A DNA stretch of 64,000 bases from Sporolactobacillus terrae DSM 11697 (GTDB lineage: Bacteria > Bacillota > Bacilli > Bacillales > Sporolactobacillaceae): the NCBI RefSeq assembly GCF_000648615.1, contig NZ_JFZC01000089.1, positions 1 through 64,000 of the forward strand, written 5' to 3'. Made by a program: the position numbers and the translations under genes. Below are positions 55,780-63,996 of the stretch, in pieces. The notes below the pieces were generated by a model, which saw only the letters and a program-made list of their open reading frames with translations, did not search any database and was not told the origin of the DNA. Position 1 is the stretch's first letter, and every line of letters starts with the position of its first letter.

Positions 55780-56877
55780 ATGCGCAAGTATCGTCAGTCG
55801 CCGGATCTCATTCTGCTTGGGATCGCATTCACCTTGCTCATCCTTGGGCTTACGATGGTTTACAGTGCTAGTGCCGTTAAAGCTGCAAGCCAATTCGGCG
55901 ATTCTTTGTATTTTTTAAAACGACAGTTGCTTTTCGCTGTCGTTGGCGTCGGATTAATGTTTGCTGTGATGCGTATCGACTATCATTTCTGGGGGGCGTG
56001 GGCAAAGCTTGCTTTAATCGCATGCTATGTTTTGCTTTGCGTGGTCTTAATTCCAGGCGTTGGTCTTGCGCGAGGCGGGGCACGTAGCTGGCTAGGGGTT
56101 GGCGCGTTCTCAATTCAGCCTTCTGAATTTACGAAAGTGGCGCTGATTATCTTTTTAGCCAAGTCTCTTTCCGAACATCAATCGTTGCTTCCCAACTTCT
56201 GGAGAGGGCTTGTCCGATCGTTTTTACCGGTACTCCTTGCTTTTGGGCTTATTATGCTCCAACCGGATCTAGGAACAGGGATGGTTCTTGTGCTGACTTG
56301 TGTGATCATGATTTTCATTGCCGGAGCGCGGATTAAGCATTTCGTCATGATGGGATCACTCGGAGTTCTTGGATTTGTGGGCCTAATTGTATCTGCTCCA
56401 TACCGCATTAAGCGCTTGACCTCATTTGTTGACCCGTGGCAAGATCCGAAGCAGGGCGGCTTCCAAATCATCCAGTCGCTGCTTGCGATTGGCCCGGGCG
56501 GCTTACTTGGGTTTGGATTGGGCCAGAGCAGACAAAAATATCAGTATCTTCCTGAGCCGCAAACGGATTTTATTTTTTCGATTGTTTCGGAAGAGCTTGG
56601 TTTCATTGGTGCATCCTTTGTACTCGTGCTTTTCTTTCTTCTTTTGTGGAGGGGCATCTTAATCGCGATGAAGGCACCGGATTTGTTTGGAACATTGCTC
56701 GCGGTAGGCATTACAGGGATGATCGCCATACAGATCATGATCAATATTGCGGTTGTCACGGGTTTAATTCCCGTTACCGGAATTACGCTGCCGTTCCTCA
56801 GTTACGGCGGTTCCTCATTAACCTTAATGTTGGTATCGATCGGCATACTGCTGAATGTCAGCAAACACGCACATTAA
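55780..56877 (+). CDS. spoVE: Stage V sporulation SEDS protein SpoVE
   Basis: 365 residues from ATG 55780, after CGGAGTG; the frame reaches 55735 without such a site. About ten membrane helices with SEDS blocks LGLTMVYSASAVKA, FSIQPSEFTKVALIIFLAKSL, LQPDLGTGMVL, GLGQSRQKYQYLPEPQTDFIFSIVSEELGFIG and TLPFLSYGGSSL. Length and place after murD identify SpoVE, the partner of SpoVD in cortex peptidoglycan synthesis. A terminator follows, and murG and murB, normally next, are missing. Confidence 0.92.
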   Translation: MRKYRQSPDLILLGIAFTLLILGLTMVYSASAVKAASQFGDSLYFLKRQLLFAVVGVGLMFAVMRIDYHFWGAWAKLALIACYVLLCVVLIPGVGLARGGARSWLGVGAFSIQPSEFTKVALIIFLAKSLSEHQSLLPNFWRGLVRSFLPVLLAFGLIMLQPDLGTGMVLVLTCVIMIFIAGARIKHFVMMGSLGVLGFVGLIVSAPYRIKRLTSFVDPWQDPKQGGFQIIQSLLAIGPGGLLGFGLGQSRQKYQYLPEPQTDFIFSIVSEELGFIGASFVLVLFFLLLWRGILIAMKAPDLFGTLLAVGITGMIAIQIMINIAVVTGLIPVTGITLPFLSYGGSSLTLMLVSIGILLNVSKHAH

Positions 56878-56898
56878 GCGTCCGCTATATGTGCGAAA

Positions 56899-56931
56899 CA
56901 AACCCTGCTTAACGCAGGGTTTGCTGTTTTT
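56899..56931 (+). terminator. Intrinsic terminator after spoVE
   Basis: AAACCCTGC (56900-56908) pairs with GCAGGGTTT (56914-56922), then GCTGTTTTT. It closes the mraZ-to-spoVE unit at the point where murG is expected. Confidence 0.8.
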
Positions 56932-57026
56932 CACAAAAAAAAATACAATAGACTCATGAGAAAAAGACAGAGCATGGTGCTGCCATAGAAAATGGTCTTG
57001 CCATCAAATGAGGAGGAACATGTCCC

Positions 57027-57809
57027 ATGGACAAGAAAAAGGTTGTCGCACTGGAAGATCGACTGCCCCAATTAAAAAAAGAGCGAAAACAGAAAGCAAA
57101 TCGGCGTTTTGCGCTTTATGCGACTGTCTTTTTTCTCTTGGTCCTCATCGTCGTTTATATTCAATCTCCGTTAAGCCGGGTACAATCGATTACCGTACAG
57201 GGGGAACAAATTACGAGCAGTGCGCGCGTCATAAAAGCGAGCGGCATCTCGAATAAAACACATATATGGGATATTGGGGAAAAGGCCGTTACACGCAAAA
57301 TTAAAAAATTGCCGGCGGTTCGCTCGGTTACGATTAAGAAGAAATTTCCCAACCATGTGACATTAAGCATCAGAGAATACACGCGCAAGGCATACCTGCA
57401 GAAAAACGACGGCTACTACCCGATCCTTCAAAATGGTGCGATGCTGAATAAACTATCAAAAGGAACGTTTCCTTTTGACGCACCGGTACTCATTGGCTTT
57501 TCAGAGCAAGACGCGATAAAAAAGGTTGCTGAAGGTTTGTCGGGCATATCAAAACAAATGGCACATAACATTTCTGATATTCACTACATAAAGGCATCAG
57601 AAAACAATGAAGATCTTGTTTTGTACATGAATGATGGAAACCAAGTGGTCGCCAGCACGCGAACGTTTGTAAAAAATATTAAACTGTATCCGGAAATTGT
57701 AGCCAATCTGCCCAAAGATCAGCGCGGAACGATCCATCTTAGTGTCGGCTCCTATTTTGTTCCAGAAGACGTAGGACAATCTTCACAAGAAAGCTCAAAC
57801 AAACCGTGA
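57027..57809 (+). CDS. divIB: Division protein DivIB/FtsQ
   Basis: 260 residues from ATG 57027, after GAGGAGGAAC. A short cytosolic basic head, one membrane helix (LYATVFFLLVLIVVYIQSPL, about residues 30-49), a POTRA domain (VQSITVQGEQITSSARVIKASGI...KKLPAVRSVTIKKKFPNHVTLSIREY, about 52-120) and a beta domain up to about 240. It stabilises FtsL-DivIC at the septum and is needed for sporulation septation in B. subtilis. It has its own upstream region rather than being coupled to murB. Confidence 0.93.
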   Translation: MDKKKVVALEDRLPQLKKERKQKANRRFALYATVFFLLVLIVVYIQSPLSRVQSITVQGEQITSSARVIKASGISNKTHIWDIGEKAVTRKIKKLPAVRSVTIKKKFPNHVTLSIREYTRKAYLQKNDGYYPILQNGAMLNKLSKGTFPFDAPVLIGFSEQDAIKKVAEGLSGISKQMAHNISDIHYIKASENNEDLVLYMNDGNQVVASTRTFVKNIKLYPEIVANLPKDQRGTIHLSVGSYFVPEDVGQSSQESSNKP

Positions 57810-58210
57810 AAACGTCAACAAAGTACGGATACTTTGTTGAAATAGTTAAATAGATCTTTTCTAGTTATTCATCTTGGTGTAGACTATTAAATAGTTAAGA
57901 CTATTAGTAATGAGTAATACTTTTTGGCTGATTATGAGCGCATTTGCTTTAAAAAGCAAGGGCTAAGACCAGCAGATGCTGTCATGCATCAGGTTATTTT
58001 AGACGATTAAATTAAAAGGGAATTGCTCCAATGTGTAGAATACAAACAATAGGGTTTGTTTCTATTAATCGAGGAACAGTGAAAATGTTGGGTTGACTGA
58101 AATGTCTTTTAACACAAATCGCAGATGTTTATATGTCGCTTGCTCGATCCAATCATCCCTGAATAGAGAAAGCATCAAAGAGATTCAAGAGAAAAAGGGG
58201 GTGCCACAGA
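57810..58210. other. 400-base non-coding stretch before ftsA
   Basis: TCAACAAAGTA (57815-57825) and TACTTTGTTGA (57830-57840) form a stable hairpin right after divIB, without a good T tract. The remainder is AT-rich, with several short TAGACTATTA-like runs at about 57892-57912, and should contain ftsA promoters, including stationary-phase ones. ylxW, ylxX and sbp, which occupy this place in B. subtilis, are absent. No gene seen. Confidence 0.5.
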
Positions 58211-59497
58211 ATGAACAGTGAGGATGTTTTTGTCAGTCTGGATATCGGAACGTCCAGCATAAAAACCGTGATCGGCGAGATGGCAGGAGAAAGGCTGAAT
58301 GTTATTGGCGTAGGAGAATCGGTCTCGAACGGAATTAAAAAAGGATCGATTGTCGATATTGACGCAACGGTTCGGTCGATCAAGAATGCTGTTGAGCAAG
58401 CGGAACGCATGGTCGGCATTGATATAAAAAGTGTGGTTGTCGGCATCTCAGGCAACCACATCCAGCTCCGCAGTTGTCACGGCGTAGTCGCCGTTTCAGC
58501 AGAAACCCATGAAATCGGCAACGAGGACATCGCGCGAGTTATTGACGCTGCACAAGTGATGTCGATTCCTCCTGAACGAGAGATTGTTGATGTAATACCA
58601 GAACAGTTCATTGTTGATGGCGTAGATGAAATTCATGATCCAAGAGGTATGATCGGTGTGCGTCTTGAGATGGAAGGGACACTCATCACCGGGTCGAAAA
58701 CTTTACTTCATAACCTGCTGCGCTGCGTAGAACGTGCGGGTTTGACCATTTCGGATATCTGTCTCCAGCCGCTCGCTCTTGGCTCGGTTGCGTTATCTGA
58801 AGATGAGAGAAATTTGGGTGTTGCTCTGATCGATATCGGCGGCGGCTCCACTAGTGTCGCTGTTTTCGATCAGGGGACGCTTATTTCTACATTTGAGCTT
58901 CCGATTGGCGGCAATCACGTGACCAAAGACTTGTCTATCATACAAAAAATTCCAATGGATGAAGCAGAACAGACGAAAATCAAGCATGGCGTTGCCTATC
59001 TTGGTGCAGCGTCTGATGAAGATACGTTTAGCGTTTCAAAAATTGGCAGTGATAAGAAGCAAACCATGAGTCAGGAAGACTTGGCTGAAATTATTCAAGC
59101 GCGTATGGGTGAGATGTTTGACATTGTTCAAGAAGAACTGCATCGGATTGGAATTAAAGAGTTACCGGGAGGCTTTGTCCTCACAGGCGGAGTAACAGCG
59201 ATGCCCGGCGTTGCCGATCTTACGGCACATCATTTCAATTCCAGCGTCCGTATTGCGTCACCGGACTACATTGGTGTACGCGAGCCGAAATATACAGCTT
59301 GCATCGGACTCATTCAATTCGCCTATCATAATGTCAAAATACAGGGCAAAGAGGTGGCAGCAGCCATCGCTCCTGAAGCAGTACATTATGAGGCTGTACA
59401 GAAGCAGCAGAAACAGAAAAAATCAAAACAGGCCCCGAAAGAGCGTGAAGGCGTAACAACCAAAGTGAAAAATTGGTTTAATCTGTTCTTTGACTGA
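58211..59497 (+). CDS. ftsA: Cell division protein FtsA
   Basis: 428 residues, after AAAGGGGG. Actin-like ATPase: SLDIGTSSIKTVIGE (phosphate 1, about residues 8-22), the 1C domain with ISGNHIQLRSCHGVVAVS, then LIDIGGGSTSVAVFDQG (phosphate 2, about 204-220) and GGFVLTGGVTAMPGV (adenosine motif, about 318). The tail KVKNWFNLFFD is the amphipathic membrane-targeting helix. It tethers FtsZ to the membrane. It lies 37 bases before ftsZ. Confidence 0.96.
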   Translation: MNSEDVFVSLDIGTSSIKTVIGEMAGERLNVIGVGESVSNGIKKGSIVDIDATVRSIKNAVEQAERMVGIDIKSVVVGISGNHIQLRSCHGVVAVSAETHEIGNEDIARVIDAAQVMSIPPEREIVDVIPEQFIVDGVDEIHDPRGMIGVRLEMEGTLITGSKTLLHNLLRCVERAGLTISDICLQPLALGSVALSEDERNLGVALIDIGGGSTSVAVFDQGTLISTFELPIGGNHVTKDLSIIQKIPMDEAEQTKIKHGVAYLGAASDEDTFSVSKIGSDKKQTMSQEDLAEIIQARMGEMFDIVQEELHRIGIKELPGGFVLTGGVTAMPGVADLTAHHFNSSVRIASPDYIGVREPKYTACIGLIQFAYHNVKIQGKEVAAAIAPEAVHYEAVQKQQKQKKSKQAPKEREGVTTKVKNWFNLFFD

Positions 59498-59534
59498 TCG
59501 GGCGGCGGTATGATTAAATGGGAGGAAATGAACA

Positions 59535-60695
59535 ATGTATGATCACGATACGGAGATGGAACATTTAGCCAAAATCAAAGTCATTGGCGTTGGCGGCGGT
59601 GGAAATAACGCGGTTAACCGAATGATTGAAAGTGGCATTCAAGGTGTTGAATTTGTTTGCGGCAATACGGATGCGCAAGCATTAAAATTATCTAAAGCAG
59701 ATATTAAACTTCAACTTGGCGAAAAACTGACACGCGGTCTAGGCGCCGGAGCGAATCCTGAGGTCGGCAAGAAGGCGGCGGAAGAGAGTCATGACCAGAT
59801 TGAAGAAGTACTTAAAGGTGCCGATATGGTTTTCGTCACCGCGGGAATGGGCGGTGGAACGGGAACCGGTGCAGCTCCGGTCATTGCTGAAGTTGCAAAA
59901 GAAGTCGGCGCCTTAACGGTTGGCGTTGTGACGCGCCCGTTTACCTTTGAAGGAAGAAAAAGGGCAAAACAGGCGCAAAGTGGAATTGCCAATTTGAAGG
60001 AAAAAGTGGATACACTGATTGTCATTCCCAACGACCGACTGCTCGAAATTGTTGATAAAAACACACCAATGCTTGATGCATTTCGAGAGGCTGATAATGT
60101 GCTCCGTCAAGGGGTTCAAGGAATTTCAGATCTGATTTCCGTACCCGGCTTGATTAACTTGGACTTTGCAGATGTGAAGACGATCATGACCGAAGGCGGT
60201 TCGGCACTGATGGCGATCGGCATTGCCTCTGGTGAAAATCGTGCGGCCGAAGCGGCCAAAAAAGCGATATCCAGTCCGCTTCTTGAAAAGTCGATTGATG
60301 GAGCAAGAGGCGTCTTGATGAATATTACAGGCGGTACAAATCTAAGCCTCTATGAAGTCAATGAAGCTGCTGATATTGTAGCTACAGCTGCTGACGAAGA
60401 GGTCAATATGATCTTTGGTTCCGTCATCCGTGAAGAACTGGATGATGAAATTGTTGTTACTGTGATTGCGACAGGATTTGAAGAGAACAACGCGTCTTCT
60501 TCCGGAGAGGATCTTTTCATGCGGAGAAGACAAAGTTCGGAAAATGAGGGTACTGCAAAAGCACGTGACCATCATGATGAGTCTGTAAAACCTGTCGTTC
60601 AGCCTTCCAGCAGAAGGTCGCGCAGTGTTATTGATGATGAAGATACTTTGGATATTCCGACGTTCTTGCGCAATCGCCGCAGAAGAAACGAGTAA
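59535..60695 (+). CDS. ftsZ: Cell division GTPase FtsZ
   Basis: 386 residues. [18 protein letters not shown] near the start, the tubulin signature [11 protein letters not shown] (about 104-114), then [22 protein letters not shown] (T7 loop region) and a variable linker. The C-terminal peptide [17 protein letters not shown] binds FtsA, SepF and other partners and is unusually Arg-rich at the very end. It forms the division ring at mid-cell and at the polar septum in sporulation. The ATG follows GGGAGGAAA; a strong terminator follows. Confidence 0.97.
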   Translation: MYDHDTEMEHLAKIKVIGVGGGGNNAVNRMIESGIQGVEFVCGNTDAQALKLSKADIKLQLGEKLTRGLGAGANPEVGKKAAEESHDQIEEVLKGADMVFVTAGMGGGTGTGAAPVIAEVAKEVGALTVGVVTRPFTFEGRKRAKQAQSGIANLKEKVDTLIVIPNDRLLEIVDKNTPMLDAFREADNVLRQGVQGISDLISVPGLINLDFADVKTIMTEGGSALMAIGIASGENRAAEAAKKAISSPLLEKSIDGARGVLMNITGGTNLSLYEVNEAADIVATAADEEVNMIFGSVIREELDDEIVVTVIATGFEENNASSSGEDLFMRRRQSSENEGTAKARDHHDESVKPVVQPSSRRSRSVIDDEDTLDIPTFLRNRRRRNE

Positions 60696-60751
60696 TACGG
60701 TATCGCGAAACACGTTTTTGTTTTCTCCCTAATCCATGATTTCAAGCAGAT

Positions 60752-60800
60752 AAGCCTGCGAACAAGGAAGCATAGTTCCCCTGTTCGCAGGCTTTTTTAC
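60752..60800 (+). terminator. Intrinsic terminator of ftsA-ftsZ
   Basis: AAGCCTGCGAACA (60752-60764) pairs with TGTTCGCAGGCTT (60782-60794), then TTTTT. The IS30 end begins directly after its T tract. Confidence 0.9.
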
Positions 60801-60801
60801 A

Positions 60802-61063
60802 GGCTTGAATTGTCAAACTAAGTGCAACACCCGACGATAAAAAGCCTCAAAAAGCGTGCGCCATCCCAGACATTTGCGCGGACGGTGATTCAGTTCATCA
60901 GCGCTCTGTTGGACGTCGGCATCGGCATCTTGCTTCAGGTCTTGACCCTTAGGAAAGTATTCGCGCAACAGGTCGTTTGTATTTTCATTGCTGCCGCGTT
61001 GCCAGGGCGCATGCGGTGCTGGAAAATAAAAGGGAACGCCCAGTTTTTCAGTGATCCGTCCTG
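60802..61063 (-). mobile_element. Truncated IS30-family insertion sequence
   Basis: The minus-strand frame (stop at 60813) encodes the last 80 or so residues of an IS30-type transposase: GVPFYFPAPHAPWQRGSNENTNDLLREYFPKGQDL, then DELNHRPRKCLGWRT-FEAF and VLHLV. NENTN carries the third catalytic acidic residue (Glu). The first two catalytic Asp and the DNA-binding domain are missing, so it is inactive. The terminal repeat GGCTTGAATTGTCAAACTAA is at 60802-60821 and continues to about 60827. The transposase similarity stops where repeat R1 copy 3 begins (about 61059). Confidence 0.85.
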
Positions 61064-61110
61064 CCTGTCTGAGGAGGCTCGCGGTGCGCCCGCGGCAAGC
61101 GAGCAATCGG
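61059..61110. repeat. Dispersed intergenic repeat R1, copy 3
   Basis: The first 22 bases are identical to 2251-2272, followed by CCCGCGGCAAGCGAGCA, similar to both other copies. It abuts the broken end of the IS30 transposase. Confidence 0.7.
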
Positions 61111-61164
61111 AGCGATGATTCAACCACCGAACAAGACACGAGCCCATCACACGTGTATGAAGAA

Positions 61165-61260
61165 ACTTTCCCAAAGGAACTTTCGCTAATTTAAAGGAAC
61201 TTCCGCTAAAGGCGTGTACGTCCTGTGCACAACGCGGAAGTCACCGCATCCTGCGGAAGT
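61165..61260. repeat. Short direct repeats and dispersed repeat R2 copy
   Basis: AAAGGAACTTYCGCTAA occurs twice in tandem at about 61174-61210. It is followed by an R2 copy (61217-61259, including CCTGTGCACAACGCGGAAGT) related to 44034-44075 and 14473-14515. Confidence 0.55.
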
Positions 61261-61325
61261 TCTGTTCTTTCTCCTTCAGCGTGCGACAAAACCAGCCAAA
61301 ATAACAATTAATTTCCGACCACAGA

Positions 61326-61358
61326 TTGACAGACTTTCCTCACTAAAGCCCGTATACT
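61326..61358 (+). promoter_or_regulatory. spoIIG promoter with atypically long spacer
   Basis: TTGACA (61326-61331) and TATACT (61353-61358) are separated by 21 bases instead of 17. The B. subtilis spoIIG promoter has the same peculiarity (about 22 bases) and needs phosphorylated Spo0A to be used. A reverse-oriented TGTCGCA (+ 61282-61288), one base off the Spo0A box TGNCGAA, lies about 80 bases before the expected start. It is 27 bases before spoIIGA. Confidence 0.75.
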
Positions 61359-61384
61359 GTTCCTAAACACGCAAAGAAGGTGGG

Positions 61385-62308
61385 ATGTTGGTCGTTTATT
61401 TAGATGCAGTTTGGGCGCTTAACCTGTTTATTGATGCTTGTCTGCTGAAATTAACGGCGCTGATGCTGAAACGTCAAATGACCTGGCTTCGTCTATGGCT
61501 GGGCGCGCTCATTGCTTCCACCATCGTTCTCGTATTGTTTACGCCAGCAGCCTTCATTGTCGAGCATCCGCTGGGAAAACTCGTCTATTCGATGCTGATT
61601 ATATTCACGGCTTTCGGCTACCGCCGTCTCTCGGTTTTTATGCAAAACCTTGCAGCATTTTATTTTACTGCGTTCGCTATTGGCGGTGGCTTGTTCGCGG
61701 CCCATTACTTCTTTCAGGACGCTTCATTTTATGCGAACAGTCGCTTTTTAAACACTATGAATTATGGGGATCCAATCAGCTGGATTTTCGTCGTCCTTGG
61801 CTTTCCTTTATTGTGGTATTTTGCGAAAAAGCGTTTGGATCAAACGGTTGTCAGAAAGTGGCACAGCAGTACCATTGCCCAGGTGTCCATACGTTTCTTT
61901 GACGACTGGATCCATGCTAAAGCAATGATCGACAGCGGGAACAAACTGGTTGATCCATTGACACAAACGCCGGTTATGTTTCTTGAGAAGAGTGTATGCA
62001 GCTCTTGTATTCCTGAGGCGCTTATTCAAAATCGACAGACCTCAGAGCCTCTTCAGCTTGAGTCGATACCGGAAGAGTGGCGACATCGTCTGGCGTGGAT
62101 TCCTTACCGAGCGGTTGACGGCTCCAGCCAGCTGACGCTTGCAATCCGTCCGGACGAGGTTGTGATTTATAAGGACAATAAGCAAATGGCCTGCAGGAAA
62201 GCCTTAGTCGCTTTTACCGATCATGCGCTGAGTTCATCAGGCGATTTTAACAGTATTTTGCATCCGGACATGCTGCTCCACGGAAAAATCATTAAAACGG
62301 CTTCATAA
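61385..62308 (+). CDS. spoIIGA: Sporulation aspartic protease SpoIIGA (pro-sigma-E processing)
   Basis: 307 residues. Five N-terminal membrane helices (from VYLDAVWALNLFIDACLL to about residue 155) and a cytosolic protease domain. The catalytic Asp183 lies in AMIDSGNKLVDPLTQTPVMF, the same number as in B. subtilis. WIPYRAVDGSSQLTLAIRPD and FNSILHPDMLL are conserved C-terminal blocks. It dimerises, is switched on by forespore SpoIIR and cleaves pro-sigma-E in the mother cell. ATG 61385 abuts AAGGTGGG; TTG 61388 is possible. It is 24 bases before sigE. Confidence 0.95.
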   Translation: MLVVYLDAVWALNLFIDACLLKLTALMLKRQMTWLRLWLGALIASTIVLVLFTPAAFIVEHPLGKLVYSMLIIFTAFGYRRLSVFMQNLAAFYFTAFAIGGGLFAAHYFFQDASFYANSRFLNTMNYGDPISWIFVVLGFPLLWYFAKKRLDQTVVRKWHSSTIAQVSIRFFDDWIHAKAMIDSGNKLVDPLTQTPVMFLEKSVCSSCIPEALIQNRQTSEPLQLESIPEEWRHRLAWIPYRAVDGSSQLTLAIRPDEVVIYKDNKQMACRKALVAFTDHALSSSGDFNSILHPDMLLHGKIIKTAS

Positions 62309-62332
62309 CAAAAACGGGGAGGTTGAGTCTGT

Positions 62333-63043
62333 ATGAAATTCGGTTTTTTAAAGTTATGGCGCTGGGTATTAATAAAGCTAGGGATCAAGCCTAATGAGAT
62401 TTATTATATTGGAGGAAGCGACGGACTGCCATCGCCACTAAGCAAAGAAGAAGAGGCAGCATTAATGAAAAAGCTTCCTTCAGGTGATCCAAAGGTGCGC
62501 GCAACGTTAATTGAACGAAATCTTCGTCTGGTCGTCTATATCGCTCGAAAGTTTGACAACACGCGGATTAACATTGAAGATTTGATCAGTATTGGAACCA
62601 TCGGGCTCATTAAAGCTGTCAATACGTTTAATCCGGAAAAAAAGATCAAGCTCGCAACCTATGCGTCACGTTGCATTGAAAATGAAATATTGATGTACTT
62701 GCGCCGCAACAACCGTACGCGTTCTGAGGTTTCCTTAGATGAGCCGTTAAATGTTGATTGGGATGGAAATGAATTACTTTTGTCCGATGTGCTGGGCACT
62801 GAAAATGACGTGACTACGAAAAATATGGAGCGAAAGGTTGACCGGACATTGCTGAAAAAAGCGATGCTGATGCTTAATGATCGCGAAAAAGAGATCATGA
62901 CCTTGAGGTTCGGCCTTGCAGGAGGCAAAGAAAAAACACAGAAAGATGTCGCTGATGAGTTAGGTATTTCGCAATCGTACATCTCACGTCTTGAAAAGCG
63001 GATTATTAAACGGTTAAAGAAAGAATTCAGCAAAATGGCTTAG
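62333..63043 (+). CDS. sigE: Mother-cell sigma factor sigma-E (pro-form)
   Basis: 236 residues. The amphipathic pro-sequence ([22 protein letters not shown], about 25 residues) precedes [10 protein letters not shown]. Region 2 contains [61 protein letters not shown], and region 4 [23 protein letters not shown]. Processing by SpoIIGA frees the active factor after asymmetric division. Co-transcribed with spoIIGA from the Spo0A-type promoter. Confidence 0.97.
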   Translation: MKFGFLKLWRWVLIKLGIKPNEIYYIGGSDGLPSPLSKEEEAALMKKLPSGDPKVRATLIERNLRLVVYIARKFDNTRINIEDLISIGTIGLIKAVNTFNPEKKIKLATYASRCIENEILMYLRRNNRTRSEVSLDEPLNVDWDGNELLLSDVLGTENDVTTKNMERKVDRTLLKKAMLMLNDREKEIMTLRFGLAGGKEKTQKDVADELGISQSYISRLEKRIIKRLKKEFSKMA

Positions 63044-63078
63044 CAATACGCATTCGCCGTACACACATTTTTTCACGT

Positions 63079-63106
63079 GCATAAAATGGACGCCTGCGGA
63101 AATACT
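63079..63106 (+). promoter_or_regulatory. Sigma-F-type promoter of sigG
   Basis: GCATA (63079-63083), a 14-base spacer and GGAAATACT (63098-63106) match the sigma-F consensus GYATA and GGNNANAMT at every specified position. It is 110 bases before sigG, whose transcription by sigma-F in the forespore is established in B. subtilis. Confidence 0.75.
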
Positions 63107-63216
63107 TGAGGATATAGCAAGGTTGAAAAAGAAGCCGTTCAAGATGATGCAATCATCGATAAACATTCTTTCATCAGCCCGCTATCGCAAGTTTTCGACA
63201 GTGGGAGGTCATTTTT

Positions 63217-63996
63217 ATGGCACGGCATAAAGTGGAAATCTGCGGAGTGGACACATCGAAACTTCCGGTTCTGAAAAATGAAGAGATGCGTAAGCTGTTC
63301 ACTGAGCTTCAGTCAGGAACACTTGAAGCAAGGGAAACATTAGTGAATGGTAATCTACGATTGGTTTTGAGTGTAATTCAGCGTTTCAATCATCGCGGCG
63401 AATCGGTCGATGATTTATTTCAAGTCGGATGTATTGGATTGATGAAATCTATTGATAATTTTGATTTAAGTCAAAATGTTCGTTTTTCAACCTATGCGGT
63501 GCCGATGATTATCGGTGAAATTCGTCGCTACTTGAGGGACAACAACCCGATTCGTGTTTCCCGTTCTCTGCGGGATATGGCTTACAAAGCGCTTCAGGCA
63601 AAAGAACGCTATATTGCGAAACACTCACAAGAACCAACGACACAGGAACTCGCAAAAATACTTGATCTTCCTGTCGAAGATGTGGTTTTTGCCTTAGATG
63701 CAATTCAAGACCCAGTTTCGTTGTTTGAGCCAATTTACAGCGATGGCGGAGATCCAATCTTTATCATGGATCAAATCGGCGATGAAAAGCATAAGGATAA
63801 AGAGTGGGTCGATAATATCGCACTTAAAGAAGCAATGAACAAGCTGCATGATCGAGAAAAGCGGATTGTTGCGATGCGCTTTTTTTATGGAAAGACGCAG
63901 ATGGAAGTTGCTCGGGAAATTGGCATTTCACAAGCTCAAGTTTCCCGACTGGAAAAAATGGCGATTAAGGAAATGAACGCAGAAATTGGACCGTGA
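63217..63996 (+). CDS. sigG: Late forespore sigma factor sigma-G
   Basis: 259 residues. The N-terminal HKVEICGVDTSKLPVL is the sigma-G hallmark. Region 2 has LVNGNLRLVLSVIQRFNHRGESVDDLFQVGCIGLMKSIDNFDLSQNVRFSTYAVPMIIGEIRRYLRDN, region 3 contains RVSRSLRDMAYKALQAKE, and region 4 MEVAREIGISQAQVSRLEKMAIKEM. It drives late forespore genes such as SASPs. The ATG follows GTGGGAGG. The stop lies 4 bases before the window edge. Confidence 0.97.
   Translation: MARHKVEICGVDTSKLPVLKNEEMRKLFTELQSGTLEARETLVNGNLRLVLSVIQRFNHRGESVDDLFQVGCIGLMKSIDNFDLSQNVRFSTYAVPMIIGEIRRYLRDNNPIRVSRSLRDMAYKALQAKERYIAKHSQEPTTQELAKILDLPVEDVVFALDAIQDPVSLFEPIYSDGGDPIFIMDQIGDEKHKDKEWVDNIALKEAMNKLHDREKRIVAMRFFYGKTQMEVAREIGISQAQVSRLEKMAIKEMNAEIGP

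Noticed and set aside
58211-58461. 102-codon frame antisense to the ftsA 5' region
   Set aside because: Complement of conserved FtsA codons; no independent support.
61282-61320. Full set of Spo0A boxes before spoIIG
   Set aside because: Only one near match (TGTCGCA, reverse) is acceptable; the other candidate (around 61314) matches at 5 of 7 positions and was not annotated.
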